Source: HKCCE3408 sp039183205
GTDB lineage: Bacteria > Pseudomonadota > Alphaproteobacteria > Rhodobacterales > Rhodobacteraceae
NCBI GenBank assembly: GCA_039183205.1
Contig: JBCDBR010000011.1
Coordinates: 37,063 to 101,062 of the forward strand
Direction: 5' to 3'
DNA: 64,000 nt
A program made the translations under genes and the position numbers. Position 1 is the stretch's first letter, and each line of letters begins with the position of its first letter. Under the pieces are notes generated by a model that had not been told where the DNA came from, made no database searches, and saw nothing but the letters and a program-made list of their open reading frames with translations. This document shows positions 44,299-53,516 of this stretch, piece by piece.

Positions 44299-45843
44299 AT
44301 GAGCGAAACCACAACCAACCCGCGCAAAGCGCGCCGGTCCGGCGGGCGCGCGGCCCGCGTTGCGGCCCGGTCTGCCCCCCTACCCCAAGACATTCGGCCC
44401 ATTCGTGCCGGCATGTTGGGCGGGACCTTCAAACCGCTCTCGGACGTGCAGGTCGCACGGCTCCATGAGGCGGCGCTGGAAGCTTTAGAAGACATCGGCT
44501 TGGCCGATCCGCCGGCATCCGGCATTGACGTCCTGACAGGCGCGGGTGCCGTGCTCGGCGCGGATGGCCGCATTCGATTTCCGCGCGCCCTGGTGGAGGA
44601 TATGTTGGCCAAGGCCGCACGTGATTTGACGCTTTTTGCGCGCGATCCGGCGCATGATCTGCCCATCCGACCGGGTTGCGTCCATTTTGGGACGGCCGGC
44701 GCCGCGGTGCACTATGTCGATGCTGAAAACGGCAGCTATCGCGACGCCCAGGCAGCCGATCTTTACGAGGCGGCCTGCATCGCACAGGAGCTTGATAATA
44801 TTCATTTTTTTCAGCGCACGATGGTTTGCCGCGATGCGCCCGATCTGATCACAATGGATCTCAACACGCTGTACGCGGCGCTATCGGGTACACTGAAGCA
44901 TGTTGGGACGTCCTTCAGTGACCCGGCCAGTGTCGCCCCATGTTTTGATGTAATCCACGCTGTTGCCGGGGGAGAACAAGCCTGGCGCGCGCGGCCTTTT
45001 GTGTCGAACTCCAACTGTTTTGTCGTTCCACCGATGAAATTTGCCACGGAAAGCTGTCAGACCCTGGAGGATTGCGTCCGCCGGGGCATGCCGGTTTTGT
45101 TGCTCTCTGCCGGACAAGCAGGCGCCACGGCGCCGGCATCGATTGCTTTGGCCATTGTGCAAGCGGTCGCGGAATGCCTGGCCGGCGTTGTCTATGTCAA
45201 CGCAATCAAGCCAGGCGCGCCGGCCATTTTCGGCACCTGGCCGTGTGTCTCCGACCTCCGCACGGGTGCGATGTCTGGTGGCTCGGCTGAACAGGCGCTT
45301 TTGGCATCAGGATGCGCCCAAATGCACCGCTTCTACGGATTACCCGGCGGCGCCGCGGCCGGCATGACCGACAGCAAATTGCCCGACATGCAAGCCGGTT
45401 GGGAACAAGGCATCACCAATGCGCTGGCCGGTCTCTCGGGCCTCAATTTGGTTTACGAAAGTGCCGGCATGCACGCGTCGCTTTTGGGCTTTTGCCCCGA
45501 AAGCCTTATTTTGGGCGATGACATTATCGGCCAGGTTCTCAGAACGATCCGCGGCATCGATATGTCCGAAGACGCTGTGTCGCTGGAACCGATGAAGACG
45601 GTCTGCATGGGCGGGCCTGGGCATTACCTGGGATCGGCACAAACGCTAGATTTGATGCAGAAAGACTACGTTTATCCGAATTTGGGAAATCGGATGAGCC
45701 CGAACGAATGGGAACAGAGCGGACGGGAATCCTTGGTTGCCCGCGCCAAAATGCGTCGCCACGAAATCATCGCGGCGGCGAAATGCAAAGTACCGCCAGA
45801 GATTGACCGTCAGGTTCGGGCCGAGCATCCAATTTTGTTTTGA
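44299..45843 (+). CDS. MttB-family (trimethylamine methyltransferase-like) protein, non-pyrrolysine type
   Basis: A 514-residue corrinoid-type methyltransferase homologue. The frame is continuous, so the internal TAG that encodes pyrrolysine in archaeal MttB is absent. This is like the glycine-betaine methyltransferases of bacteria. Features include GTAGAAVHYVD, HVGTSFSDPAS, and GGPGHYLGSAQTLDLMQKDYVYP. A GGGAGGG ribosome site precedes the ATG and it is 21 bases after the second dehydrogenase. No corrinoid protein gene is adjacent. A betaine or other quaternary amine substrate is likely from context. Confidence 0.85.
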   Translation: MSETTTNPRKARRSGGRAARVAARSAPLPQDIRPIRAGMLGGTFKPLSDVQVARLHEAALEALEDIGLADPPASGIDVLTGAGAVLGADGRIRFPRALVEDMLAKAARDLTLFARDPAHDLPIRPGCVHFGTAGAAVHYVDAENGSYRDAQAADLYEAACIAQELDNIHFFQRTMVCRDAPDLITMDLNTLYAALSGTLKHVGTSFSDPASVAPCFDVIHAVAGGEQAWRARPFVSNSNCFVVPPMKFATESCQTLEDCVRRGMPVLLLSAGQAGATAPASIALAIVQAVAECLAGVVYVNAIKPGAPAIFGTWPCVSDLRTGAMSGGSAEQALLASGCAQMHRFYGLPGGAAAGMTDSKLPDMQAGWEQGITNALAGLSGLNLVYESAGMHASLLGFCPESLILGDDIIGQVLRTIRGIDMSEDAVSLEPMKTVCMGGPGHYLGSAQTLDLMQKDYVYPNLGNRMSPNEWEQSGRESLVARAKMRRHEIIAAAKCKVPPEIDRQVRAEHPILF

Positions 45844-45960
45844 ACCTTAACGGTTTGACTTCGCGAGCGTTATACCATTGACGGGCGTACGGCGCGGAAC
45901 AGAGATGCGCAAAGCATCCCACCCTAAGTCAGACCGACTTTTGCGCCCGAGCCCCGCCAG

Positions 45961-45990
45961 GCAGCCCGGCCAATCGCAAGGCCGGGCTGC
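45961..45990. terminator. GC-rich hairpin 1 after the demethylation operon
   Basis: A perfect 11-bp stem (GCAGCCCGGCC at 45961-45971 with GGCCGGGCTGC at 45980-45990) and an 8-base loop, 117 bases after the mttB-like stop. It has no U-tract, so it may act as an RNA 3'-end stabiliser or a weak terminator. Confidence 0.4.
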
Positions 45991-46002
45991 GAAACCCAGA
46001 AA

Positions 46003-46026
46003 GGCCCGGCTCTTTCGAACCGGGCC
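46003..46026. terminator. GC-rich hairpin 2 after the demethylation operon
   Basis: A 7-bp stem (GGCCCGG at 46003-46009 with CCGGGCC at 46020-46026) and a 10-base loop, 12 bases after hairpin 1. No U-tract follows on either strand; tandem hairpins suggest an mRNA end structure. Confidence 0.35.
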
Positions 46027-46067
46027 ATACACATAGCTTAACCGCTAAATCGAATACCTGTTAACGA

Positions 46068-46145
46068 CCCCAGAACTCGTTATTAAGAAAATCTTAAGTC
46101 TTTCTGCGCCTGCACGATAGCTGTCTTTTTGGTTAGGTTTTCGCC
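46068..46145. repeat. Diverged intergenic repeat, copy A
   Basis: Shares with copy B a 13-base identity CCCCAGAACTCGT (46068-46080) and, 53 bases after its start, a related block beginning CTGTCTTTTTGG at 46121. The part in between does not align well. Confidence 0.5.
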
Positions 46146-46388
46146 TCGACCTTCGTAAAAATTGCACGTTTCGTGAACGACGGGTCGATCTCGGCATGAT
46201 TGCCCGCGTTTCGAAGACGACACGATTCGACGACACATCGTTTCCAAATCAGAAAAACTGCGTTGGAAATTCGACGGCCCCAGACGGCAAGTTTCGCCGG
46301 GACAGACAGGGCCCAAAAGTTACAGGGCTCGATCCTGTTCGGATCGAGCCCCGGAAACTGACAACTTGTTACCCATTCACGCGTTACA

Positions 46389-46466
46389 CCCCAGAACTCG
46401 TGACATGCATTGGTTTTAGTTTGAATTGGCGGTTCGGGATACCTGTCTTTTGGGTCAGGTTTTTGC
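46389..46466. repeat. Diverged intergenic repeat, copy B
   Basis: Second copy with CCCCAGAACTCGT at 46389-46401 and CTGTCTTTTGGG at 46443. Both blocks are offset from copy A by 321-322 bases and keep the same order, so the resemblance is unlikely to be chance. In this copy the second block could form a short CCTG/CAGG hairpin. Confidence 0.5.
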
Positions 46467-46547
46467 GCTCAAAACGGCTCATCAATTCCGTGTGATCAAC
46501 AATCGTTGGAAATAGAAGCACATTGACCGCACCTGTCCGACGCAGCT

Positions 46548-48812
46548 TTAGAATCGCTCTCGCCGCAAGCGCAGGGCATTGCCGATCACGGAAACAGAGG
46601 ACAAGGACATGGCCACGGCGGCAATCATCGGGCTGAGCAAGATGCCGGTGACAGGATAGAGCACGCCCGCAGCAATCGGCACGCCTAATCCATTATAAAG
46701 AAACGCAAAGGCCAAGTTTTGCCGGATGTTCCTTTGGCTTGCTAGGGCCAGTTTCCGGGCACGTACAACGCCCTCAATCTGGCCGGAGCCCAAGGTGATG
46801 CCCGCCGCATCAAGCGCGACATCCGCGCCGGTGCCCATCGCAATGCCGATATCGGCCATGGCAAGTCCAGGCGCGTCATTCACGCCATCTCCGGCAAAGG
46901 CCACTTTGTGTCCCTGAGCTTGCAGTGCTGCGATCAGCGCAGCTTTATCTGCGGGCAACAGGCCGGCCTCAACCGCATCAATGTCCAATGCATCAGCGAC
47001 CGCTTGGGCCGCCGAAGCCGTGTCACCAGTTGCCATGATAACCCTCAGTCCAGCCGCTTTGAGCGCGGCAACCGCCGGCGCGGCGCCGGGTTTGACGGGG
47101 TCAGACACGGAAATCGTGCCGATGTGCCGACCCGCTTGGGCCAGATAAACCTCCGTCCCGGACCCCGGATGCACGACAATCCCCGCATCGGCAAGAAGGG
47201 CGGCATTGCCCAAAAGAACGGGCACGCCATCCAACCGGCCGCGCAAGCCCCGGCCCGGCACAGCCTCGAATGCGGATATCGCCGGTATGTCGAGGCCATC
47301 GGCGGCGCGCAGAATGGCCGCGGCCAGCGGGTGTTCGGCAAATCGTTCCAACCCTGCGGCGAGACGCAAAACCTCAGACCGACCGCCTGAGACGTGCGAC
47401 ACTACGGGCCTGCCTTCGGTCAGTGTACCGGTCTTATCGAACACAATGGTGTCCGCATCGGCCAAACGCTCGAGCGCTTCGGCATCGCGGATCAACACAC
47501 CGGCCGCCGCGCCGCGCCCGACAGCCACCATGATCGACATAGGGGTGGCCAAGCCCAAGGCGCAGGGGCAGGCGATGATCAATACACTGACTGCCGCCGT
47601 GATCGCATAGGCCAGCCGCGGCTCTGGCCCGGTCAGCATCCAAAGGAAAAAGGCGATGATCGCAATGCCGACGACCGCCGGCACGAACCATGACGCGACC
47701 CGGTCGACCTGCGCCTCAATCGGCGCGCGCGATCTTTGTGCCGACGCGACTTGTGCGATGATCCGGGCCAGCAGGGTCTCTGACCCGACCGCGCGCGCGG
47801 TCATCACGAAACTGCCCAAACCGTTGATGGTGCCGCCGGTGACACTGTCCCCTGGTGCTTTGGCCACAGGCAGCGGCTCTCCCGTAACAAGGCTTTCATC
47901 CACGGCCGAATGCCCCTCTGCGACCGCACCATCGACGGGCACAGCTTCACCGGGGCGAACACGCAGGAGATCACCGATCTGCACGGTTTCCAGCATGACA
48001 TCGCTGTCACCATTCGCATCCACGCGCCGCGCGGTCTTGGGGCTCAGATCCATCAATGCACGGATTGCATCGCCAGTACGGCCACGGGCGCGCAGCTCAA
48101 GCACTTGTCCGACCAAGACCAGCGCCAGAATAACGGCTGCGGCCTCGAAATAGAGCGGCGGGTCCGCGCCATCAGCCGTCAGCGATGGCGGTAAAGCGCT
48201 TGGCAGAACCAGCGCCACGACCGAGAACGCCACGGCGGCGCCCGTGCCCAACAAAATGAGCGTCCACATATTCGGATTGCCGGTTTTCAGCGAGACGACC
48301 CCACGCGCCAAAAGTGGCCTGGCAAACCATAAAATGCAGATCGTCAGGCCCGCTTGCAGCCAACCGACGACCCCGGATCCACCGACGTATTCCGCGACGG
48401 GCAAACCCAGATGCATCGCCATTTCCAGCGCAAAGACGATGGCTGCAAGTGGCGCCACGCGCCACAATCGATGCGTAAAATCGACGAGTTCGGGGTTTGG
48501 CCCATCATCCTGGCTGGGCATTTCCGGCTCTAGCGCCATGCCGCAAATGGGACAATCGGCCGGGCCTTGTGTCTGCACCTCTGGGTGCATTGGGCAAATA
48601 TAGTTTGCGCCGGGCGCAGCAGGCAACGGGGCCGGTGGACGGCCTTCCAAATAGGATACCGGATCACGAATAAATTTGTCGCGGCACGCGAGGCAGCAAA
48701 AATAGTAGAAGGCATCCTGATAGAGTGCCTGCGGCGTTTGAGCATTAGGCGTGACGATCATCCCGCATACGGGGTCTTTCGTATCGGTCGGGAACGCGTG
48801 CGTGTCCGGCAT
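46548..48812 (-). CDS. Copper-transporting P1B-type ATPase
   Basis: A 754-residue metal efflux pump. The N-terminus has a YHS domain (DPVCGMIV, later FCCLACRDKF) and then a CPMHPEV...CPICGM metal-binding module instead of the usual CxxC HMA domain. The membrane ATPase has the CPC motif (IIACPCALG), phosphorylation site DKTGTLTEG, TGEPLP, the nucleotide site HP in EHPLAAAI, GDGVNDAPGLA, and the late YNGLGVP and MSLSSVSVIGNALRL elements typical of copper exporters. It is separated by 63 bases from the upstream VanY-like gene. I could not find a CueR-type operator there. Confidence 0.93.
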   Translation of the reverse strand: MPDTHAFPTDTKDPVCGMIVTPNAQTPQALYQDAFYYFCCLACRDKFIRDPVSYLEGRPPAPLPAAPGANYICPMHPEVQTQGPADCPICGMALEPEMPSQDDGPNPELVDFTHRLWRVAPLAAIVFALEMAMHLGLPVAEYVGGSGVVGWLQAGLTICILWFARPLLARGVVSLKTGNPNMWTLILLGTGAAVAFSVVALVLPSALPPSLTADGADPPLYFEAAAVILALVLVGQVLELRARGRTGDAIRALMDLSPKTARRVDANGDSDVMLETVQIGDLLRVRPGEAVPVDGAVAEGHSAVDESLVTGEPLPVAKAPGDSVTGGTINGLGSFVMTARAVGSETLLARIIAQVASAQRSRAPIEAQVDRVASWFVPAVVGIAIIAFFLWMLTGPEPRLAYAITAAVSVLIIACPCALGLATPMSIMVAVGRGAAAGVLIRDAEALERLADADTIVFDKTGTLTEGRPVVSHVSGGRSEVLRLAAGLERFAEHPLAAAILRAADGLDIPAISAFEAVPGRGLRGRLDGVPVLLGNAALLADAGIVVHPGSGTEVYLAQAGRHIGTISVSDPVKPGAAPAVAALKAAGLRVIMATGDTASAAQAVADALDIDAVEAGLLPADKAALIAALQAQGHKVAFAGDGVNDAPGLAMADIGIAMGTGADVALDAAGITLGSGQIEGVVRARKLALASQRNIRQNLAFAFLYNGLGVPIAAGVLYPVTGILLSPMIAAVAMSLSSVSVIGNALRLRRERF

Positions 48813-48875
48813 GACCCGTTTCTAGGCCTGCGTGATGACCATGGGCAAGGGCGAGATCGCGCGGTTCGCTTGACC

Positions 48876-49670
48876 CTAGTCGAGCCCGAGTGCGGCCAAG
48901 ACCGGTTTTGGCGCTGCACCCGTTGCCGGCAGGCCAGCTTTACGCTGCAACTCAAAAACGGCCATGCGCGTCTGCGGCCCAAACAAGCCGTCCTCCGCGA
49001 TGGACAAGGGTTTTAGAACGCGGTTCAATGCAGCTTGCAGCGCTTGGACCTGTGGACCGCGATCGCCCAAATTTAAGGCCCGAGGCAGCACCGCCGTATT
49101 TGGTGCATCAAGCACGCCGCTTTCGGCCCAGGCCCGCACCAATTGGTCGGACGCCTCAAAATGATTGGCATTTGATTGGCCGAAGGCGTAGCCCCAATAA
49201 AAGCCGTGACGATTAAAGATCGGCCAAAGCCGGATCATTCCATCCATAAAGGCAGCGGGACTTTCGCTGTCGGATCGGACATCAAGGCTCAGATCAACCG
49301 CAATGCCCCAGGCGTGGTTTGAAATGATCGTACTGCTGCCTCGAACCAGTCGGCAGCTCAGCATTTCTTTGCAACCCAGTGCGTCATAGAGATCGGGGCA
49401 TTCGAGGGAAATATCTGTCACAATTGCGCGAAGCGTGCGAATGGCGGGGGAAAGTCCTGTCACCGAAAACGGCCCTAAATCCGCCGTTTCCAAAAGCCGT
49501 TTGAAATCCGGATTGGTCGGCGCAGCATGCGCGGCGCCGAAGACACCGCGTGGCAGACCAATCAGCGCTGTGTTGATCGCGCTGCGCGCGGGCATGAGCT
49601 CACCGTTCAGTAAGCCCGGATCCCATTGGTTAACCTGAAGTTGCGCGGTCATATCCGTGTGCAATGACAT
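48876..49670 (-). CDS. VanY-like M15 peptidase with peptidoglycan-binding domain
   Basis: A 264-residue protein. The central part has the zinc carboxypeptidase pattern of M15 enzymes: SNHAWGIAVDLSLD (His and Asp ligands) and later NANHFE (third ligand). The C-terminal 65 residues form a peptidoglycan-binding repeat (LGDRGPQVQALQAAL and GLFGPQTRMAVFELQRKAGL). No signal peptide is obvious, so export or the true start is uncertain. It probably trims cell-wall peptides; it may equally be an endolysin-type remnant, but no phage genes are near. Confidence 0.75.
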   Translation of the reverse strand: MSLHTDMTAQLQVNQWDPGLLNGELMPARSAINTALIGLPRGVFGAAHAAPTNPDFKRLLETADLGPFSVTGLSPAIRTLRAIVTDISLECPDLYDALGCKEMLSCRLVRGSSTIISNHAWGIAVDLSLDVRSDSESPAAFMDGMIRLWPIFNRHGFYWGYAFGQSNANHFEASDQLVRAWAESGVLDAPNTAVLPRALNLGDRGPQVQALQAALNRVLKPLSIAEDGLFGPQTRMAVFELQRKAGLPATGAAPKPVLAALGLD

Positions 49671-49791
49671 GTTAAGCCCCGTTTAAGCCCCGTCGTTGCG
49701 ATTGAGCCCCACACCCAATCGAAAGGTCTTTTCCAGTATTTCATAAATCCTTCAGAATGTGGCGTGAAAAAAACGCGAAAAATGCATTGGC

Positions 49792-50430
49792 CTAGGGCAC
49801 AACAATATCAGCGGAAATACTTTCTTCTAAGATTAAAACAGCATTTGGCATGTCGTTTTGGTCAGCGCGAGCTGCGGCGTCAGCAACGGTTAAACCTTCG
49901 GCAATCCACCGCTCCACCAATCTTTCGCGCAAAACGTCCGCTTTGGTTTTCAGAAAAACCGAGAGGTTCCAATAGGCTGACAAGTCTCGCCAGCCTGGTG
50001 TATCCAGCAAAAGGTAATTGCCTTCAATCACGACAATCTCGCAGCTGCTAGGCACCACCGCCGCACCCGCAATGGCGATGTCGCGCGTCCGATCGAAGAT
50101 CGGGCAAACAACCTCTGACCGCGTGGACAGGGCTGCGACGAGGCGCGTGAAGCCGCCAAGATCAAACGTCTCCGGCGCGCCCTTGCGGTCAAGCAAACCG
50201 CGTTCGGTCAGGATCTTGTTGTCCAAATGAAAGCCATCCATGGGCACCAACGCCGCCAAACGGCCGGCGCGGTTCAGTGCCGTCACAAGCGACGCGGCAA
50301 GCGTCGACTTCCCCGATGCTGGCGGCCCGGCCAACGCGACCAAATTGCGGCGTCCCGTCGGCAAATCCATAAGCCGCGGCAAAATCGTTTCGATGCGATC
50401 AGCAACACCATTTTGGTCTTCTCGCGTCAT
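49792..50430 (-). CDS. P-loop kinase of the uridine kinase/phosphoribulokinase superfamily
   Basis: A 212-residue protein with Walker A GPPASGKST, followed by PMDGFHLDN (the substrate/metal motif of this superfamily) and IVVIEGNYLLLD. It resembles the fructokinase/nucleoside kinase-like group found next to sugar transporters in proteobacteria, but here no sugar gene is adjacent, so the substrate is open. It is divergent from the RTX protease gene with about 230 bases between. Confidence 0.8.
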   Translation of the reverse strand: MTREDQNGVADRIETILPRLMDLPTGRRNLVALAGPPASGKSTLAASLVTALNRAGRLAALVPMDGFHLDNKILTERGLLDRKGAPETFDLGGFTRLVAALSTRSEVVCPIFDRTRDIAIAGAAVVPSSCEIVVIEGNYLLLDTPGWRDLSAYWNLSVFLKTKADVLRERLVERWIAEGLTVADAAARADQNDMPNAVLILEESISADIVVP

Positions 50431-50657
50431 GTTGAACCTCAGAAAAAACCAATGAAGAGCGGCGACCCGTTACGTGCCGAAAGGCCGCCATTCATCGCAA
50501 TTCCATTCGAATTGTCAGCTTGCGCCACGATTGCGGCAAAGTCCGGTCGCACTGCCAACACCCCCTGCCCCGACACAAGCGCGCGTAACGAGACAAACGG
50601 CAAACGCACGGCCAAGAAAACCGCAATTTCCGTGTTGCTGTCATGTGGGAGCAGCTC

Positions 50658-53516
50658 ATGTGCCAAATCTGCCAATCCTTCCGGCCGTTGGACCCGGGCT
50701 GTCCCTATACAGGTCAATCCAACGCAAGCACAGTGATCACGGAAGATGCAGATGCCGCCGCCGGGCTTGGCACGGCCTATAGCATCGCTGTGGGCGGTCG
50801 TTTCGCCGGAACGCTAAGCGGCGCCGGTGATCGCGATTGGGTCGCCGTAACCCTTGAGGCCGGCGAGACCTACAGCTTTTCGCTCGATGGGATCGGTGGC
50901 AATTCGCTGTCCGACCCCGTTTTGCGGCTCTATGATGAGGCCGGGACGCTGTTGGCGGTCAATGACGATGGCGGCGCGGGCTTTAATTCGGTGATCCGGT
51001 TTACTGCCGAAACGTCAGGCACGTTTTACATCGGTGCCGGCGCCTATGGCGATGCAGAGATGGGCGACTATCAGATTGGCACCATCTCTCAAAGCAGCAG
51101 CGCGCCAGAGGGCACGCTGGACGAGCTCGCAGAATTCTTGACCACCGGCTATTGGGGCGGCGCAACCTATGGGTTCAACACCGCGGGCCCGATCACCGTA
51201 TACCTTGGAGACATTTCCGCAGACGGACAGCGCTTGGCGCAATGGGCCATGCAATCGATTGAAATGGTCGCCGATGTCACATTTTCCGTCGTCGGCAGCG
51301 CCGCGGCCGCATCCATCGATTTTGGCGATAGCAATTCCGGCGCTTATGCCAGCTTTTCGACGAGCGGCGGAACCACGACCAGTGCCTTCGTCAATGTCTC
51401 GGACGGGTGGCTCAGCGCCTATGGCACGCAAATCGATGACTATCCGTTCCTGACCTATATCCATGAGATCGGGCATGCACTTGGGCTCGGCCATCAAGGC
51501 AGCTATAATGGTGCTGCCAGCTATTCGAGCGATGCCGTCTATTCAAACGACAGCTATCAGATGTCGTTGATGAGCTATTTCAGCCAAACCGAAAACACAT
51601 CCGTGAATGCAAGCCTGGCCTATCCAATCACACCAATGGCAGCCGATATCTTGGCCTTGCAAAACCTCTACGGCACGCCTGATGCGCAAAACAGCGCCAC
51701 CGCAGGCGCCACGATCTATGGCGTCAATCATAGCTTTGACGATGCCTATCTGGGAACCGACATCAATGATCACGGGTCGTACCTTGCGCATTTCTATGAT
51801 GCCGTGTCCGAAGGTAGCGACCCACAAAACTATATCGATGGCTGGCCGGGCCACGCCTTCACCTTTTATGATGTCGGCGGGCATGATCGCATCGATTTTT
51901 CAAACGACACCAGCAACCAAACGGTGACGCTGGAGGCCGAGGGCATTTCGAGCGTCTACGGCGAGTTCGGCAATATGGTGATTGCGCGAAGCACCGTGAT
52001 CGAGGATTACACGGCAGGTTCGGGCAATGATAATGTTACCGGCAACGGCGCTGCCAACACGCTTAAGGGCGGGCTTGGCACAGATACGCTTAACGGTGGC
52101 GCTGGAGATGACACACTCGACGGAGGTGGCGGCGCGGATGCGCTGAGCGGCGGGGCCGGCATCGACCTTGCCGGCTACGCCAAAGCGACCAGTGCCGTTC
52201 TCGCCGATCTGTTTTCTCAGGGTAGCAATACCGGGGATGCAGCCGGTGACAGCTATACCGGGATCGAAGGGCTGCAAGGTTCCTCGTTTGGCGACGACTT
52301 GCGCGGCGATTTACTTAGCAACGTCCTGAAAGGCGCCGGGGGCGCCGACACACTGCATGGGCGCGCCGGCGACGATACGCTCGACGGTGGCGATGCCAAC
52401 GACATTCTTTTGGGTGGCGACGGCGCCGATGTGCTAATCGGCGGTGCTGGGCGCGACCGCGCGGCATATTGGTCGGCCAAAGACGATCTCCGCATTGATC
52501 TAATGTTCGAAAATAACAATACCGGAGAGGCCGCCGGCGATACCTATTTAAGCATCGAAGACCTGCAAGGCGGCAAAGGGGCGGACGACTTGCGCGGCGA
52601 TAACGGGGCCAATCGCATCCATGGCGGCGACAAAAATGACGTCCTGCATGGCCGCGGTGGAAACGACAATTTATATGGACAAAACGGAAATGACATACTT
52701 TTGGGCGGCGCTGGCGCGGACCGGTTGGACGGTGGCAGCGGGCGGGACCGCGCAGCCTATTGGTCGGCCAAAGAGGCGGTTGTAGCCGATCTCGCCACAC
52801 GCAGCGCGAATACCGGAGAAGCGGCTGGGGATATCTATATCAGTATTGAAGATCTGCAAGGCAGCAAGTTTAACGACAAGCTCCGCGGCAGCTCTGTCGA
52901 CAACCGTTTACACGGCGGCAACGGCAATGATGAACTGCACGGACGCGGCGGGGCTGACCTGCTTTATGGCCAAAACGGCAACGACATCTTGCTGGGTGGA
53001 ACGGGCGCAGATCGGATTGACGGCGGCTCAGGCATAGACCGTGCAGCCTATTGGACGTCAAAGGCGGGTCTGACCGCGGACCTGGCCAATAGTGCCGCTA
53101 ATACCGGTGACGCGGCGGGCGACATCTATGTCTCAATTGAGAACCTGCAGGGCACGACATTCGATGACATCTTGAATGGTGACGCGGGCAACAATTGGAT
53201 CATTGGCTCCGCCGGCGCGGATGTTCTGAACGGCCGCGGCGGGATCGATACGCTAACCGGCGGAACCGGCGCGGACAGGTTCGTTTTCGCCCATGCCGAC
53301 GCCACGGATCGTGTGGCAGATTTCGAATTCGGTAGCGACGCGCTCGATATCTCCGCTTGGGGTGCCACAAATTTCAGCGACCTGTCGGTTTCAGAGACGG
53401 ACGTTGGCAACAACTACGATCTGACGATCAGTTATGCGGGATACGGCCTGATGCTCGATAACGTCTCAGCAAGCGACCGGATGTTGCTCGATGCCGACGA
53501 CTTTGTATTTATTTAA
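50658..53516 (+). CDS. Serralysin-like RTX zinc metalloprotease
   Basis: Secreted protease of 952 residues. Order: Cys-containing N-terminus (MCQICQSFRPLDPGCPYTG), a pre-peptidase C-terminal-type beta domain (about residues 40-145), an M10 catalytic domain with zinc motif HEIGHALGLGH (residues 269-279) and Met-turn SLMSYF, then calcium-binding GGxGxDxLx nonapeptides in a tandem array. The very C-terminus DADDFVFI fits a type I secretion signal. The ATG at 50658 has a GGGAG ribosome site; an in-frame ATG lies five codons upstream. Type I exporter genes are about 13 kb away (34479-37507). No protease inhibitor gene is adjacent. Confidence 0.92.
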   Translation: MCQICQSFRPLDPGCPYTGQSNASTVITEDADAAAGLGTAYSIAVGGRFAGTLSGAGDRDWVAVTLEAGETYSFSLDGIGGNSLSDPVLRLYDEAGTLLAVNDDGGAGFNSVIRFTAETSGTFYIGAGAYGDAEMGDYQIGTISQSSSAPEGTLDELAEFLTTGYWGGATYGFNTAGPITVYLGDISADGQRLAQWAMQSIEMVADVTFSVVGSAAAASIDFGDSNSGAYASFSTSGGTTTSAFVNVSDGWLSAYGTQIDDYPFLTYIHEIGHALGLGHQGSYNGAASYSSDAVYSNDSYQMSLMSYFSQTENTSVNASLAYPITPMAADILALQNLYGTPDAQNSATAGATIYGVNHSFDDAYLGTDINDHGSYLAHFYDAVSEGSDPQNYIDGWPGHAFTFYDVGGHDRIDFSNDTSNQTVTLEAEGISSVYGEFGNMVIARSTVIEDYTAGSGNDNVTGNGAANTLKGGLGTDTLNGGAGDDTLDGGGGADALSGGAGIDLAGYAKATSAVLADLFSQGSNTGDAAGDSYTGIEGLQGSSFGDDLRGDLLSNVLKGAGGADTLHGRAGDDTLDGGDANDILLGGDGADVLIGGAGRDRAAYWSAKDDLRIDLMFENNNTGEAAGDTYLSIEDLQGGKGADDLRGDNGANRIHGGDKNDVLHGRGGNDNLYGQNGNDILLGGAGADRLDGGSGRDRAAYWSAKEAVVADLATRSANTGEAAGDIYISIEDLQGSKFNDKLRGSSVDNRLHGGNGNDELHGRGGADLLYGQNGNDILLGGTGADRIDGGSGIDRAAYWTSKAGLTADLANSAANTGDAAGDIYVSIENLQGTTFDDILNGDAGNNWIIGSAGADVLNGRGGIDTLTGGTGADRFVFAHADATDRVADFEFGSDALDISAWGATNFSDLSVSETDVGNNYDLTISYAGYGLMLDNVSASDRMLLDADDFVFI
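52161..53324 (+). repeat. Four 291-bp tandem modules within the RTX protease
   Basis: The C-terminal part repeats with an exact 97-residue period: module starts at 52161, 52452, 52743 and 53034. Each has a DRAAYWSAK-like segment, NTGEAAGD, a SIEDLQG segment and DDLRG, then RTX nonapeptides. Modules 2 and 3 are the most similar; module 1 starts IDLAGYAKA and module 4 loses similarity in its last part. Confidence 0.85.

Larger units (their letters stand above)
45844..46547. other. 704-base non-coding region with hairpins and a diverged repeat pair
   Basis: Between the convergent mttB-like and copper ATPase genes. AT-richer than its surroundings in the second half. It holds two GC-rich hairpins near 45961-46026 and two copies of a degenerate element at 46068 and 46389 (listed separately). 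I find no coding frame that resembles a protein on either strand. It could include a small RNA or remains of a lost element. Confidence 0.55.

Noticed and set aside
44299..45843. Pyrrolysine-containing MttB
   Set aside because: The frame has no internal TAG, so this is the non-pyrrolysine type.
48813..48875. CueR-type operator before the copper ATPase
   Set aside because: No convincing dyad with the expected spacing in the 63-base gap.
52161..53324. CRISPR-like direct repeats
   Set aside because: The repeats are coding, in frame with the RTX protease, with a 291-bp period and no spacer structure.
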